Below are positions 52,329 through 62,766 of a stretch of 64,000 bases of DNA, piece by piece. The stretch is from Streptomyces sp. NBC_01454 (lineage in GTDB: Bacteria > Actinomycetota > Actinomycetes > Streptomycetales > Streptomycetaceae), in assembly GCF_036227565.1 (NCBI RefSeq), contig NZ_CP109460.1:4340001-4404000 (forward strand), read 5' to 3'. How positions within the stretch are numbered: position 1 is the stretch's first letter; every line of letters starts with the position of its first letter. Position numbers and translations under genes: made by a program. The notes under the pieces are model-generated. The model saw only the letters and a list, made by a program, of their open reading frames with translations, did no database searches and had not been told where the DNA came from.

Positions 52329-53810
52329 GTGGCGACGGATCAGATCAGGCGCTGGGAGTCGGGCGCGCTGGCGCACGCGGTCACGGACCCGTTCGGACAG
52401 GGCCCGCTGCCCTGGCTGCGCGGCAGTGAGACGTACTTCGAATCCGGCCGCATCGTTCCCTGGTACGTCGACCCCGCCGTGGCCCGGGGCGATCTGCGCG
52501 AGCCGGTGCCCCACAAGCACAACGGCCCGCGCACCGCCGATGACGTCCACCGCCAGATCAAAGGTTTCGCCGGCACCGGCGCGGTGGCCCCCGGCGAGGC
52601 CATCGACTTCCGCGTCTCGGTCGACCCGCCCCAGCCGTTCAGCATCGACATCTACCGCATCGGCCACTACGGCGGCACGGGCGCCCACAAGGTCACCACC
52701 AGCCCCCGCCTGGCCGGCATCGTCCAGCCGCCCCCGATGGCGGTCGAGCGCACGGTCTCCTGCCACCACTGGTGGCTGTCCTGGCGCCTCCAGGTCCCCA
52801 CCTACTGGAACCTCGGCGCCTACGTCGCCGTGCTCACCACCGCCGACGGCCGCTACCGCTCCCACATCCCCTTCACGGTCCGCGACAACCAGCCCGCCGA
52901 CCTCCTCCTGCTGCTGCCCGACATCACCTGGCAGGCCTACAACCTCTACCCGGAGGACGGCCGCACCGGCGCCAGCCTCTACCACGCCTGGGACGAGGAG
53001 GGCGCGCTGCTCGGCGAGGGGGACGCCGCCACCACCGTCTCCTTCAACCGCCCCTACGCCGGCGCCGGGCTGCCCCTCCATGTCGGCCACGCCTACGACT
53101 TCATCCGCTGGGCGGAGCGCTACGGCTACGACCTCGCCTACGCCGACGCCCGCGATCTGCACGCCGGCCGGGTCGACCCCTCCCGCTACCGCGGCCTGGT
53201 CTTCCCCGGCCACGACGAATACTGGTCGGTGCCGATGCGCCGCACGGTCGAGAGCGCCCGCGACAACGGCACCTCCCTGGTCTTCCTGTCCGCCAACACC
53301 ATGTACTGGCAGGTCGAGCTCTCCCCGTCGCCCTCGGGCCCGGATTCGCTGCTGAAGTGCCGCAAGCGGCAGGGTCCCGGCCGTCCCGCGCTCTGGCGCG
53401 AGCTGGGCGACCCCGAGCAGCGGCTGTTGGGCATTCAGTACGCCGGCCGGGTCCCCGAGCCGGCGCCTCTGGTCGTCCGCAACGGCGACCACTGGCTGTG
53501 GGAGGCCACCGGCGCCCACGAGGGCGACGAACTGCCCGGCCTGGTCGCCGGCGAGGCCGACCGCTACTTCCCCCGCACCAGCCTCCCCGACCACAGCGAA
53601 CGCATCCTGCTCGCCCACTCCCCCTACCGCGACAGCGAAGGCGCCCGCCGCCATCAGGAGACCTCCCTCTATCGCGCCCCCAGCGGCGCCTGGGTCTTCG
53701 CCTCCGGCACCTTCGCCTGGTCCCCCGCCCTCGACCGCCCCGGCCATGTCGACCAGCGCGTCCAGCGCGCCACCGCCAACCTCCTCGACCGCATCTGCAA
53801 ACGGGACTGA
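52329..53810 (+). CDS. N,N-dimethylformamidase large-subunit-like protein
   Basis: The product is 493 residues from a GTG behind GGAGTGGAAG. The central and C-terminal parts match the dimethylformamidase beta-subunit-like domain: FSIDIYRIGHYGGTGAHKV, LLLLPDITWQAYNLYPEDGRTGASLY, YDFIRWAERYGYDLAYADARDLHAG, VFPGHDEYWSVPMRRTVESARDNGTSLVFLSANTMYWQVEL. An N-terminal Ig-like sheet domain precedes a glutamine-amidotransferase-like fold. No small (alpha) subunit gene is adjacent and no signal peptide is present, so amidase activity is uncertain. The gene lies directly before purC. Confidence 0.8.
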   Translation: MATDQIRRWESGALAHAVTDPFGQGPLPWLRGSETYFESGRIVPWYVDPAVARGDLREPVPHKHNGPRTADDVHRQIKGFAGTGAVAPGEAIDFRVSVDPPQPFSIDIYRIGHYGGTGAHKVTTSPRLAGIVQPPPMAVERTVSCHHWWLSWRLQVPTYWNLGAYVAVLTTADGRYRSHIPFTVRDNQPADLLLLLPDITWQAYNLYPEDGRTGASLYHAWDEEGALLGEGDAATTVSFNRPYAGAGLPLHVGHAYDFIRWAERYGYDLAYADARDLHAGRVDPSRYRGLVFPGHDEYWSVPMRRTVESARDNGTSLVFLSANTMYWQVELSPSPSGPDSLLKCRKRQGPGRPALWRELGDPEQRLLGIQYAGRVPEPAPLVVRNGDHWLWEATGAHEGDELPGLVAGEADRYFPRTSLPDHSERILLAHSPYRDSEGARRHQETSLYRAPSGAWVFASGTFAWSPALDRPGHVDQRVQRATANLLDRICKRD

Positions 53811-53999
53811 ACGCCGCAGCCCAGGCCGGCAGAAACGTTGCCGTACGCCCAGCCGTGCCGAGCGGCCGTGCCTCCGTGGCCGCACCTCCGTGGCCACCCG
53901 GGCGGCCGCCACGACCGGGCGCACGGCCCCCGCCGGTCACCACCGCCCGGCGTGAGGGAGAATCGAGGAGACTCCTGGATCAACCTACGCGGAGGAAGC

Positions 54000-54899
54000 G
54001 TGCCCGGTTTTGTAGAAAAGCCTGAGCCGGTGGAGGTCCCCGGGCTCACCCACCTCCACACCGGGAAGGTGCGCGACCTCTACCGCAACGCCGCCGGCGA
54101 GCTGGTCATGGTCGCCAGCGACCGCACCTCCGTCTACGACTGGGTGCTGCCCACGGAGATCCCTGACAAGGGGCGCATCCTCACCCAGCTGTCCCTGTGG
54201 TGGTTCGAGCAGCTCACCGACCTGGTCCCGCATCACGTCCTGTCCACCGACGTCCCGGCCGGCGCCCCCGCCGACTGGGCGGGCCGCACCCTGGTCTGCA
54301 AGTCGCTGGACATGGTCCCCGTCGAGTGCGTGGCCCGCGGCTACCTCACCGGCTCGGGCCTGGCCGAGTACCGGCAGACGCGTACGGTCTGCGGGCTGGC
54401 CCTGCCCGAAGGCCTCGTGGACGGCTCCGAGCTGCCCGCCCCGATCTTCACCCCGGCCACCAAGGCCGACGTCGGCGACCACGACGAGAACGTCTCCTAC
54501 GAGGAGGTCGCCCACCAGGTCGGTCCCGAGGTCGCCGCCGAGCTACGGCAGACCACCCTCGCCGTCTACGGCCGGGCCCGCGACATCGCCCGTGAGCGCG
54601 GCGTCATCCTGGCGGACACCAAGTTCGAGTTCGGCTTCGACGGCGAGCGGCTGACCCTGGCCGACGAGGTCCTGACGCCCGACTCCTCGCGCTTCTGGCC
54701 GGCCGACCTGTGGCAGCCGGGCCGCGCCCAGCCGTCGTTCGACAAGCAGTTCGTCCGCGACTGGCTGACCTCGCCCGCCGCGGGCTGGGACCGTACGGGC
54801 ACGCTGCCGCCGCCCGCCCTCCCGCACGAGATCGTCGAGAGCACCCGCGCCAAGTACGCCGAGGCCTACCAGCGCCTCACGGGCCTTCCCTGGTCGTAG
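54000..54899 (+). CDS. purC: phosphoribosylaminoimidazole-succinocarboxamide synthase
   Basis: The product is 299 residues from a GTG behind GGAGGA. SAICAR-synthase signatures are GKVRDLYRNAAGELVMVASDRTSVYD, VECVARGYLTGSGLAEY and ILADTKFEFGFDG, then LADEVLTPDSSRFWP. It joins aspartate to CAIR. It is of the longer, eukaryote-like length common in actinobacteria. Confidence 0.98.
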   Translation: MPGFVEKPEPVEVPGLTHLHTGKVRDLYRNAAGELVMVASDRTSVYDWVLPTEIPDKGRILTQLSLWWFEQLTDLVPHHVLSTDVPAGAPADWAGRTLVCKSLDMVPVECVARGYLTGSGLAEYRQTRTVCGLALPEGLVDGSELPAPIFTPATKADVGDHDENVSYEEVAHQVGPEVAAELRQTTLAVYGRARDIARERGVILADTKFEFGFDGERLTLADEVLTPDSSRFWPADLWQPGRAQPSFDKQFVRDWLTSPAAGWDRTGTLPPPALPHEIVESTRAKYAEAYQRLTGLPWS

Positions 54900-54977
54900 C
54901 GCCTCCCGGCCCGGGCCCCGGTGGCCCGGGCCGGCGAGCGGCAACACGGGCATACGGGCACACCGGCACACGAAAAA

Positions 54978-55007
54978 GCCCCGGTCGGTATCCCTACCGA
55001 CCGGGGC
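54978..55007. terminator. terminator between purC and tRNA-Gly
   Basis: GCCCCGGTCGGTA / TACCGACCGGGGC, perfect 13-bp stem, TCCC loop. It has flanking AAAAA on the left and CTTCTCCTTCT on the right, so it can end purC and the convergent tRNA transcript. Confidence 0.88.
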
Positions 55008-55019
55008 CTTCTCCTTCTG

Positions 55020-55092
55020 AGCGGACGACGAGGTTCGAACTCGCGACCTCAACCTTGGCAAGGTTGCGCTCTACCAGCTGAGCTACGTCCGC
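55020..55092 (-). tRNA. tRNA-Gly (GCC), copy 1
   Basis: 73 nt, full cloverleaf: acceptor GCGGACG/CGTCCGC, D-arm GCTC...GAGC with GG in the loop, anticodon loop TTGCCAA between CAACC/GGTTG, and T-loop TTCGAAC. Discriminator T73, CCA not encoded. It is near identical to the copy at 56301. Confidence 0.97.
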
Positions 55093-55145
55093 ATGCGCCG
55101 CACAAGGCTCCTGGAATCAGTCGCCGCCGCGCGGTGCGGGGACCA

Positions 55146-55620
55146 CTATAGCCAACCTCGCTCGCGGGCGAGCCGCACCGCCGCGTGGCGGTTCTCCGCA
55201 CCCAGCTTGGCGGCGGCCGAGGAGAGGCAGTTGCGCACCGTCCCCGGCGACAGCGACGCCCGCCCCGCGATCTCCGTGACCGGCGCCCCGGGCCGCGGCG
55301 AATTCCAGCACCTCCGCCTCCCGCACGGTCAGCGGGGAGCCCCCGGCGCTGCTCGCGTCCGCCGCCAACTCCGGGTCGACATCACGATTCCCGGCGTGCG
55401 CCGTGCGGATGATCTCGGCCGGCCGCCGCGCCGAGACCGTCCTCGGCGCGAAGCCCCGCACCCCCGCCACCAGCGCCCGCTTCAGATGCCCCGGCCGGCC
55501 GTGGCCGGTCACCATCATCGACCGGCACCCCGGTACGTCGGCCCGCAGAGATGTGGCCACCGCCACACCGTCCGCCCCCGCCATCTGCAGATCCAGCACC
55601 GCCACCTCCGGTGCGTGCGC
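55146..55620 (-). pseudogene. remnant of a LuxR-type response regulator
   Basis: A receiver fragment (VAVLDLQMAGADGVAVATSL, VTGHGRPGHLKRALVAGVRGFAPRTVSA) lacks its N-terminus. It continues to LTVREAEVLEFAA, where a frameshift near 55300 moves the LuxR HTH into another frame (VTEIAGRASLSPGTVRNCLSSAAAKLGAENRHAAVRLARERGWL, ending TAG at 55146). It is fused in frame at its start to the tail of an ABC ATPase fragment. The pattern is deletion plus frameshift decay of a formerly intact regulator. Confidence 0.85.
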
Positions 55621-56071
55621 CCGCCCGTCTCCCCGGCCGAGAACGCCCCGTTCCGCCAGCCGGTCCGCCGGCTCCTCGGCCTCTTCGAGAGAGTGCGTGG
55701 TCAGCACGATCGTGGCCCCCTCGTCCGGCGGTCCGCGGACCAACTCCCAGGTCGTACGGCGGGCTTCGGTGGCCGGCCCGGTGGCCGGCTCGTCAAGGAA
55801 CGACACCTCCGGCCGGCCCGGCAGCCGGGGACCGGACCCGCCCGCCGGTGGGCGGCGCCAGTCCCTCCGGCAGTTCGAGGGTGGAGGTCTTGCCCGCGCC
55901 GTTGGTCCCCAGCAGCGCGAACAGCTCCCCGCGGCCGACGGAGAAGTCGATGCCGCGCACGGCCTCGTGGCCCTGCGGCCCGTTCGAACGGCTCCGGCCG
56001 CCGGGCCTGCCCGCCTCGCGGTGGCGGGAGGCGGCGCCGTAGCGTCGGCGCAGTCCGGTGACGTCGATCAC
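55621..56071 (-). pseudogene. remnant of an ABC transporter ATP-binding protein
   Basis: An N-terminal fragment has Walker A (LFALLGTNGAGKTSTLE) and GLAPPTGGRV. It then jumps, with a frameshift near 55830, to the Walker B region (GRPEVSFLDEPATG) and H-loop region (IVLTTHSLEEAEEPADRLA). The Q-loop and signature motif, about 80-100 residues, are missing. The following permease and sensor kinase genes expected for such a locus are absent. Confidence 0.85.
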
Positions 56072-56262
56072 ATCGCCCCCGGGGGTGGCACTTCCGTTGG
56101 GGCTCGCGAGGGTTTTCTCCCCGTGTTCATGAGCCCGGCGTTTCGCCGGTTCACGGCCCGGGCGGTGCGGCCTGTCATCGCGGCCGAGGGCAAATGTCAG
56201 TTGCCGGTGCCGGGAGTGCGGGAAGTGAACGGAGTGTGTGACGTGGCGTCAGGGAAATGCAG

Positions 56263-56291
56263 AAGGCCCCGGTCCAGAGAACCGGGGCCTT
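56263..56291. terminator. terminator after tRNA-Gly copy 2
   Basis: AAGGCCCCGGT / ACCGGGGCCTT, perfect 11-bp stem, followed by CCTATTCT. It is similar to the hairpin after copy 1, suggesting the tRNA and terminator were duplicated together. Confidence 0.82.
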
Positions 56292-56300
56292 CCTATTCTG

Positions 56301-56373
56301 AGCGGACGACGAGGCTCGAACTCGCGACCTCAACCTTGGCAAGGTTGCGCTCTACCAACTGAGCTACGTCCGC
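56301..56373 (-). tRNA. tRNA-Gly (GCC), copy 2
   Basis: 73 nt. It differs from the first copy only at a D-loop base (GTTGG for GCTGG) and in the T-loop/stem (TTCGAGC for TTCGAAC). Anticodon loop TTGCCAA. Discriminator T, no encoded CCA. Confidence 0.97.
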
Positions 56374-56447
56374 AGGCATCCACTCGGCTTTCACCGAGCG
56401 GCGCGACAGCTACTCTACCTGATCCATGGGACCGGTTGAGCAGTCAG

Positions 56448-56519
56448 AGCGGGTGACAGGGATTGCACACTGCGCCTCCCCCTTGGAAAGGGGGCGCTCT
56501 ACTACTGAGCTACACCCGC
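56448..56519 (-). tRNA. tRNA-Gly (UCC) with abnormal D-loop and T-arm
   Basis: 72 nt. The acceptor (GCGGGTG/CACCCGC), D-stem (GCTC/GAGC) and anticodon arm (CCCCC-TTTCCAA-GGGGG) are perfect, and the discriminator is T. The D-loop AGTAGTA lacks the GG pair. The T-loop reads TGCAATC instead of the usual TTCRANT, so U55 is G, and the T-stem (CAGTG/CCTGT) pairs poorly. The gene lies 75 bases from the GCC copy 2 and 120 bases from the lsr2-like gene. It may be a specialised glycine tRNA or a decaying gene. Confidence 0.85.
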
Positions 56520-56638
56520 GTGACTCCGTGAGGTCCGGCCTGTCGGCCTCGCCCCTCGGCGTGCTCCAGACTCTAGCTGATCAGTAGGGGTGCTGTGCAA
56601 GTCGGCTGCACCCGGGCCGGGGGACGCCAGCAAGTCGG

Positions 56639-56959
56639 TTAGTGGTTGGCGGCGTTGAAGGCCTCGTACACCTTCTTCGGGATCCGGCCGCGCGGCGGGA
56701 CGTCCATCTGGTGGGAACGGGCCCAGGCGCGGACGGCCGCGGGATCGGGGTTCACCGCGGTCCGGTGGTAGGCCTTGCCGGACTTGGCCCGCTTGCGGCC
56801 GGCCTCGACGAACGGAGCGAGGGCACCGCGCAGTTTCTTCGCATTGGCGGGATTGAGGTCGATCTCGTACGTCTTCCCGTCCAATCCGAAGGCGACCGTC
56901 TCTGCGGCTTCTCCTCCGTCGATGTCATCGGAGAGCGTTACTACTACGCGCTGCGCCAC
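56639..56959 (-). CDS. Lsr2-family nucleoid-associated protein
   Basis: The product is 106 residues from a GTG behind AAAGGA (VAQRVVVTLSDDIDGGEAAETVAFGLDGKTYEIDLN). The N-terminal dimerisation sheet is followed by a basic helix (LRGALAPFVEAGRKRAKSG) and the C-terminal DNA-binding domain (AVRAWARSHQMDVPPRGRIPKKVYEAFNAAN) with the minor-groove RGR hook. Lsr2 bridges and silences AT-rich DNA. The position between purC and purS matches the second Streptomyces paralogue (LsrL), not the main Lsr2. Confidence 0.94.
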   Translation of the reverse strand: MAQRVVVTLSDDIDGGEAAETVAFGLDGKTYEIDLNPANAKKLRGALAPFVEAGRKRAKSGKAYHRTAVNPDPAAVRAWARSHQMDVPPRGRIPKKVYEAFNAANH

Positions 56960-57259
56960 GGATATCGGTCCTTTCGTGGAGCGACCCCTTGTTGACATGG
57001 GGTGATGCTCCGGATCCGGCTGATTGGGATCAATGCTTTTTCATTTGTACAGCGATGGGCATTGCATTGTGAAGCCCAGTTAATTTTGTCAGCGTGTCTT
57101 CCCGCAATCCGGACCCCGGATCTTTTCGAGAATTTTTCCTGAGCTGCACTCCTGTCGATACCGGACCGTGATCGGGCGCAGCGTATATCTATGCGCGTAG
57201 ATTTTCGAACACGGTACTGTGAGGACACCGCCTTACGCACCACACCACCGGGAGTGCCA
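56960..57259. other. unusually AT-rich intergenic region, lsr2-like gene/purS
   Basis: 300 bp without a gene. It is clearly AT-richer than the rest of the window (AATGCTTTTTCATTTGTACA near 57030, TTAATTTTGTC near 57082). ATCTATGCGCGTAGAT at 57188-57203 is a near-perfect palindrome. TACTGT at about 57214 may be the purS -10. It is a plausible binding site for the adjacent Lsr2-family protein. Confidence 0.5.
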
Positions 57260-57501
57260 GTGGCACGCGTCGTAGTCGACGTCATGCTCAAGCCGGAGAT
57301 CCTCGACCCGCAGGGGCAGGCGGTGCAGCGCGCACTGCCACGCCTGGGCTTCGAGGGGATCGCCGACGTCCGTCAGGGCAAGCGTTTCGAACTTGAGGTG
57401 GAGGGTCCGGTCGACGACGCCGCCCTCGCTCGCATCCATGAGATGGCCGAGACCTTCCTCGCCAACACCGTCATCGAAGACTTCACCGTGCGGGTCGACT
57501 C

Positions 57502-57505
<4 letters not shown>
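57260..57505 (+). CDS. purS: FGAM synthase subunit PurS
   Basis: The product is 81 residues from a GTG ([31 protein letters not shown]). It is the small scaffold subunit that joins PurL and PurQ in the three-part formylglycinamidine synthase. It overlaps purQ by four bases (ATGA). Confidence 0.96.
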
Positions 57506-58182
<677 letters not shown>

Positions 58183-58246
58183 GCGACGTACGTATGGCCG
58201 CCGGGCCGCAGACGAAGACGAATGCCGCGAGTGAAGGGTGCGAGGC

Positions 58247-60496
<2,250 letters not shown>

Positions 60497-60536
60497 GACC
60501 GAGCCCGGGCGGCGCACCGCGCCCCCACTGACGGTC

Positions 60537-60577
60537 CGACGGCCCGCCCCACCATGGGGACGGGCCGTCGCCGTTTT
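60537..60577 (+). terminator. purSQL operon terminator
   Basis: CGACGGCCCGCCCC / GGGGACGGGCCGTCG hairpin with one bulged base, then CCGTTTT. It lies 40 bases after purL. Confidence 0.82.
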
Positions 60578-60669
60578 CCCGCACCGACCGCGTCGTACCG
60601 CTGCCGGGGCGCCCGGCGGCCGTGGCCGCGCTACCGTGCCCGGCCACCACCACTCCAGGGGGAATCGCA

Positions 60670-61515
60670 ATGAAGTCCACAACGGTGCGAAAGCTCTCCG
60701 CGATCGCCGCCCGCGCCTGCCTGTTCGCCGTTTTCGCCTTGTTCGTGGCGAGCTTCTTCGCCGGCTTCCCCCGCTGGTGGATCTGGCTTCCGCTCGGCCT
60801 GTGGGTGCTGCTCGAATGCGGGGTGAACCGGCGCGCGGCCCGCAGGGAAGCGGACGGGATACGGGCGGCGGCCCCCGCCCCGGTGGCGGTCGCCGCGCCG
60901 GTCAGCGGCCGCTGGAGGGCCCTGAACAGCCCTGCCGACAGGGTCCCCAGCCATGACACCTGGTCCTACGGGCAGGCCTACGCCATCGACATGGTCGCGG
61001 AACCGGAGCCGCACTCCAGGCCCGGCTTCGCCTGGTGGCCGCCGGTCCGCCGCAACGAGGACTTCCCGGCCTTCGGCGCGCCCCTGCTCGCCGTCGCCGA
61101 TGCCACCGTCATCCGTGCCGAGGACGGCCGGCGTGACCATCTCAGCCGCACGTCGTGGCCCGCGGCCGCCTATCTGCTCGCCTTCGAGGGCCCCGTCCGC
61201 ACGCTCGGCGGCGCCCGCTGGATGCTCGGCAACCACGTGATCCTCGACCTGGGTGACGGCACCTACGCGCTCTACGCGCACGTGCGCCGCGGGTCGCTCA
61301 CCGTCCGCACGGGCGACCGGGTGCGGGTGGGCGAGACCCTCGGCCACTGCGGCGACTCCGGCAACAGCAGTGAGCCGCATGTCCACTTCCAGCTCATGGA
61401 CGCCGCCGACCCGCGGACCGCCCACGGCACTCCGTTCACCTGGCACGGGACCGGCGTCCCGCGCACCGGCGAGATATTCGAGGCCGGGGCGCCGCTGACG
61501 ACACCGGGGAGCTGA
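60670..61515 (+). CDS. membrane-anchored M23-family peptidase-like protein
   Basis: The product is 281 residues behind AGGGGGAA. Two membrane helices (ACLFAVFALFVASFFAGF and WWIWLPLGLWVLLECGV) precede an extracytoplasmic LytM/M23 domain: YGQAYAIDMVAEPEP, LGNHVILDLGDGTYALYAHVRRGSLTVRTGDRVRVGETLGHCGDSGNSSEPHVHFQLMD. The HxH zinc motif (PHVHFQ) is clear. The first zinc His expected a few residues before AIDM is not at the usual spacing (GQAYAID), so activity should be tested. The likely target is peptidoglycan. Confidence 0.85.
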   Translation: MKSTTVRKLSAIAARACLFAVFALFVASFFAGFPRWWIWLPLGLWVLLECGVNRRAARREADGIRAAAPAPVAVAAPVSGRWRALNSPADRVPSHDTWSYGQAYAIDMVAEPEPHSRPGFAWWPPVRRNEDFPAFGAPLLAVADATVIRAEDGRRDHLSRTSWPAAAYLLAFEGPVRTLGGARWMLGNHVILDLGDGTYALYAHVRRGSLTVRTGDRVRVGETLGHCGDSGNSSEPHVHFQLMDAADPRTAHGTPFTWHGTGVPRTGEIFEAGAPLTTPGS

Positions 61516-61660
61516 GCGCCCGCCGCCGGCCCGCCGCGCCCGCCGTCCGGCACCGAACCGCCCCGGCGTCACGAGGAGTTGGCGGCCCGGCAGGGGCGGC
61601 GGGCGCCGCACCGCCGAAATCCGGGGGCGACTGTCAGTGGTGCCTCGTAGGCTGACGTAC

Positions 61661-62458
61661 ATGCCCCCTGCCGCCCGGAAACCGCGCCCGCGCCGGTACG
61701 ACCCGCAGAAGACCCGTGCGGCCGTCACGGCCCAGCTCGCCCACGTCCAGGAGGCCGTACGCGCGCTCGCGCCCGGCCAGTTGGCGCTGCCGACCCGGCT
61801 CGGTGACTGGACGGTGCGCGAGCTGGTGGCGCATCTGTCCATGGCCGTGGGGAGCGTGGCGCGCAGTCTTGAGCGGCCGGTTCCGGCGCGGGCGGAGGCC
61901 ACTTTGCTGGAGTGGTCGTCGGCGGCCGCGCCGCTCGCCTCCGACGTCGACGAGCGCACCCGCGCCCTGGCCGACGCGCATGACCCCGTGGCGCTGCTGG
62001 AGCGCACTGCCGCGGAGTACGCCGAGGCCGTAGCGCCGGAGCCGGACGACCGGCTGCTGCCGGTCCGGCCCGGCGCGATGCCGCTGGCCGACTTCCTCGT
62101 CACCCGCTGTCTCGAACTCGTCGTGCACGGTGACGACCTCGCGGCGGCGACCGGCACCACGATCCCCTTCGACCGCCAGGCTCTGGCCACCACCACCCGC
62201 CTGCTGGCCGACACCCTGGCGGACAAGGCGCCCGGCGGATCGGTGGAGCTGCGCATTCCGCCGTTCGCCGTGGTGCAGTGCGTGGCGGGCCCCAAGCACA
62301 CCCGCGGCACCCCGCCGAATGTCGTCGAGACCGACCCGCTGACCTGGATCCGGCTCGCCACGGGCCGTACGACCTGGGACCGGGCGCGGGACGCGGCGGA
62401 TGTCAGCGCCAGCGGCGAGCGGTCCGACATCGGCGGATATCTGCCCCTGCTGAGCTGA
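61661..62458 (+). CDS. maleylpyruvate isomerase/sterol-carrier family protein
   Basis: The product is 265 residues from ATG 61661. The N-terminal four-helix DinB-like mycothiol-transferase domain has LGDWTVRELVAHLSMAVGSV with the metal-type His and ends VTRCLELVVHGDDLAAA. The C-terminal about 90 residues form an SCP-like sheet (GGSVELRIPPFAVVQCVAGPKHTRGTPPNVVETDPLTWIRLATG). Relatives use mycothiol or a bound metal for small-molecule isomerisation. The substrate is unknown. This family member commonly sits just upstream of purF in Streptomyces. Confidence 0.85.
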   Translation: MPPAARKPRPRRYDPQKTRAAVTAQLAHVQEAVRALAPGQLALPTRLGDWTVRELVAHLSMAVGSVARSLERPVPARAEATLLEWSSAAAPLASDVDERTRALADAHDPVALLERTAAEYAEAVAPEPDDRLLPVRPGAMPLADFLVTRCLELVVHGDDLAAATGTTIPFDRQALATTTRLLADTLADKAPGGSVELRIPPFAVVQCVAGPKHTRGTPPNVVETDPLTWIRLATGRTTWDRARDAADVSASGERSDIGGYLPLLS

Positions 62459-62766
62459 CGGCCGCGGGCCCGGCGGAGGCGAGTGGGGCACGGCGCGCCG
62501 TGCCGACGGCGGCCGGCGGGGGCGTCGCGCATCTCACACGGAGCGGGGCGCGCCCCCGCGGCGCAAGATCCACACGGCGGGCGCCGCGCGTCCCGTGCCC
62601 CGCGGCGCACCAGGTGAGCCAAGGGATCCGGGGCGCGCCGGGGCGCCGAGCCGCCCACCACGGGCGTGGGCACGCCAAGCCGAGCGGCCGCTCGTTCATG
62701 CACTCATCCAGGTCCGGGGCCATCCCCGGTTCGGATGAATCCGCGACCTGCCCTAGACTCGGTGCC
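62459..62766. other. 308-bp region upstream of purF
   Basis: No supportable gene on either strand, although frames stay open because of high GC. It must hold the purF promoter. I see no convincing operator or riboswitch. Confidence 0.55.

Noticed and set aside
55020..56519. tRNA-Gly cluster considered as an integrated-element attachment site
   Set aside because: No integrase, and no element genes between the copies; the interval holds only decayed chromosomal-type genes.
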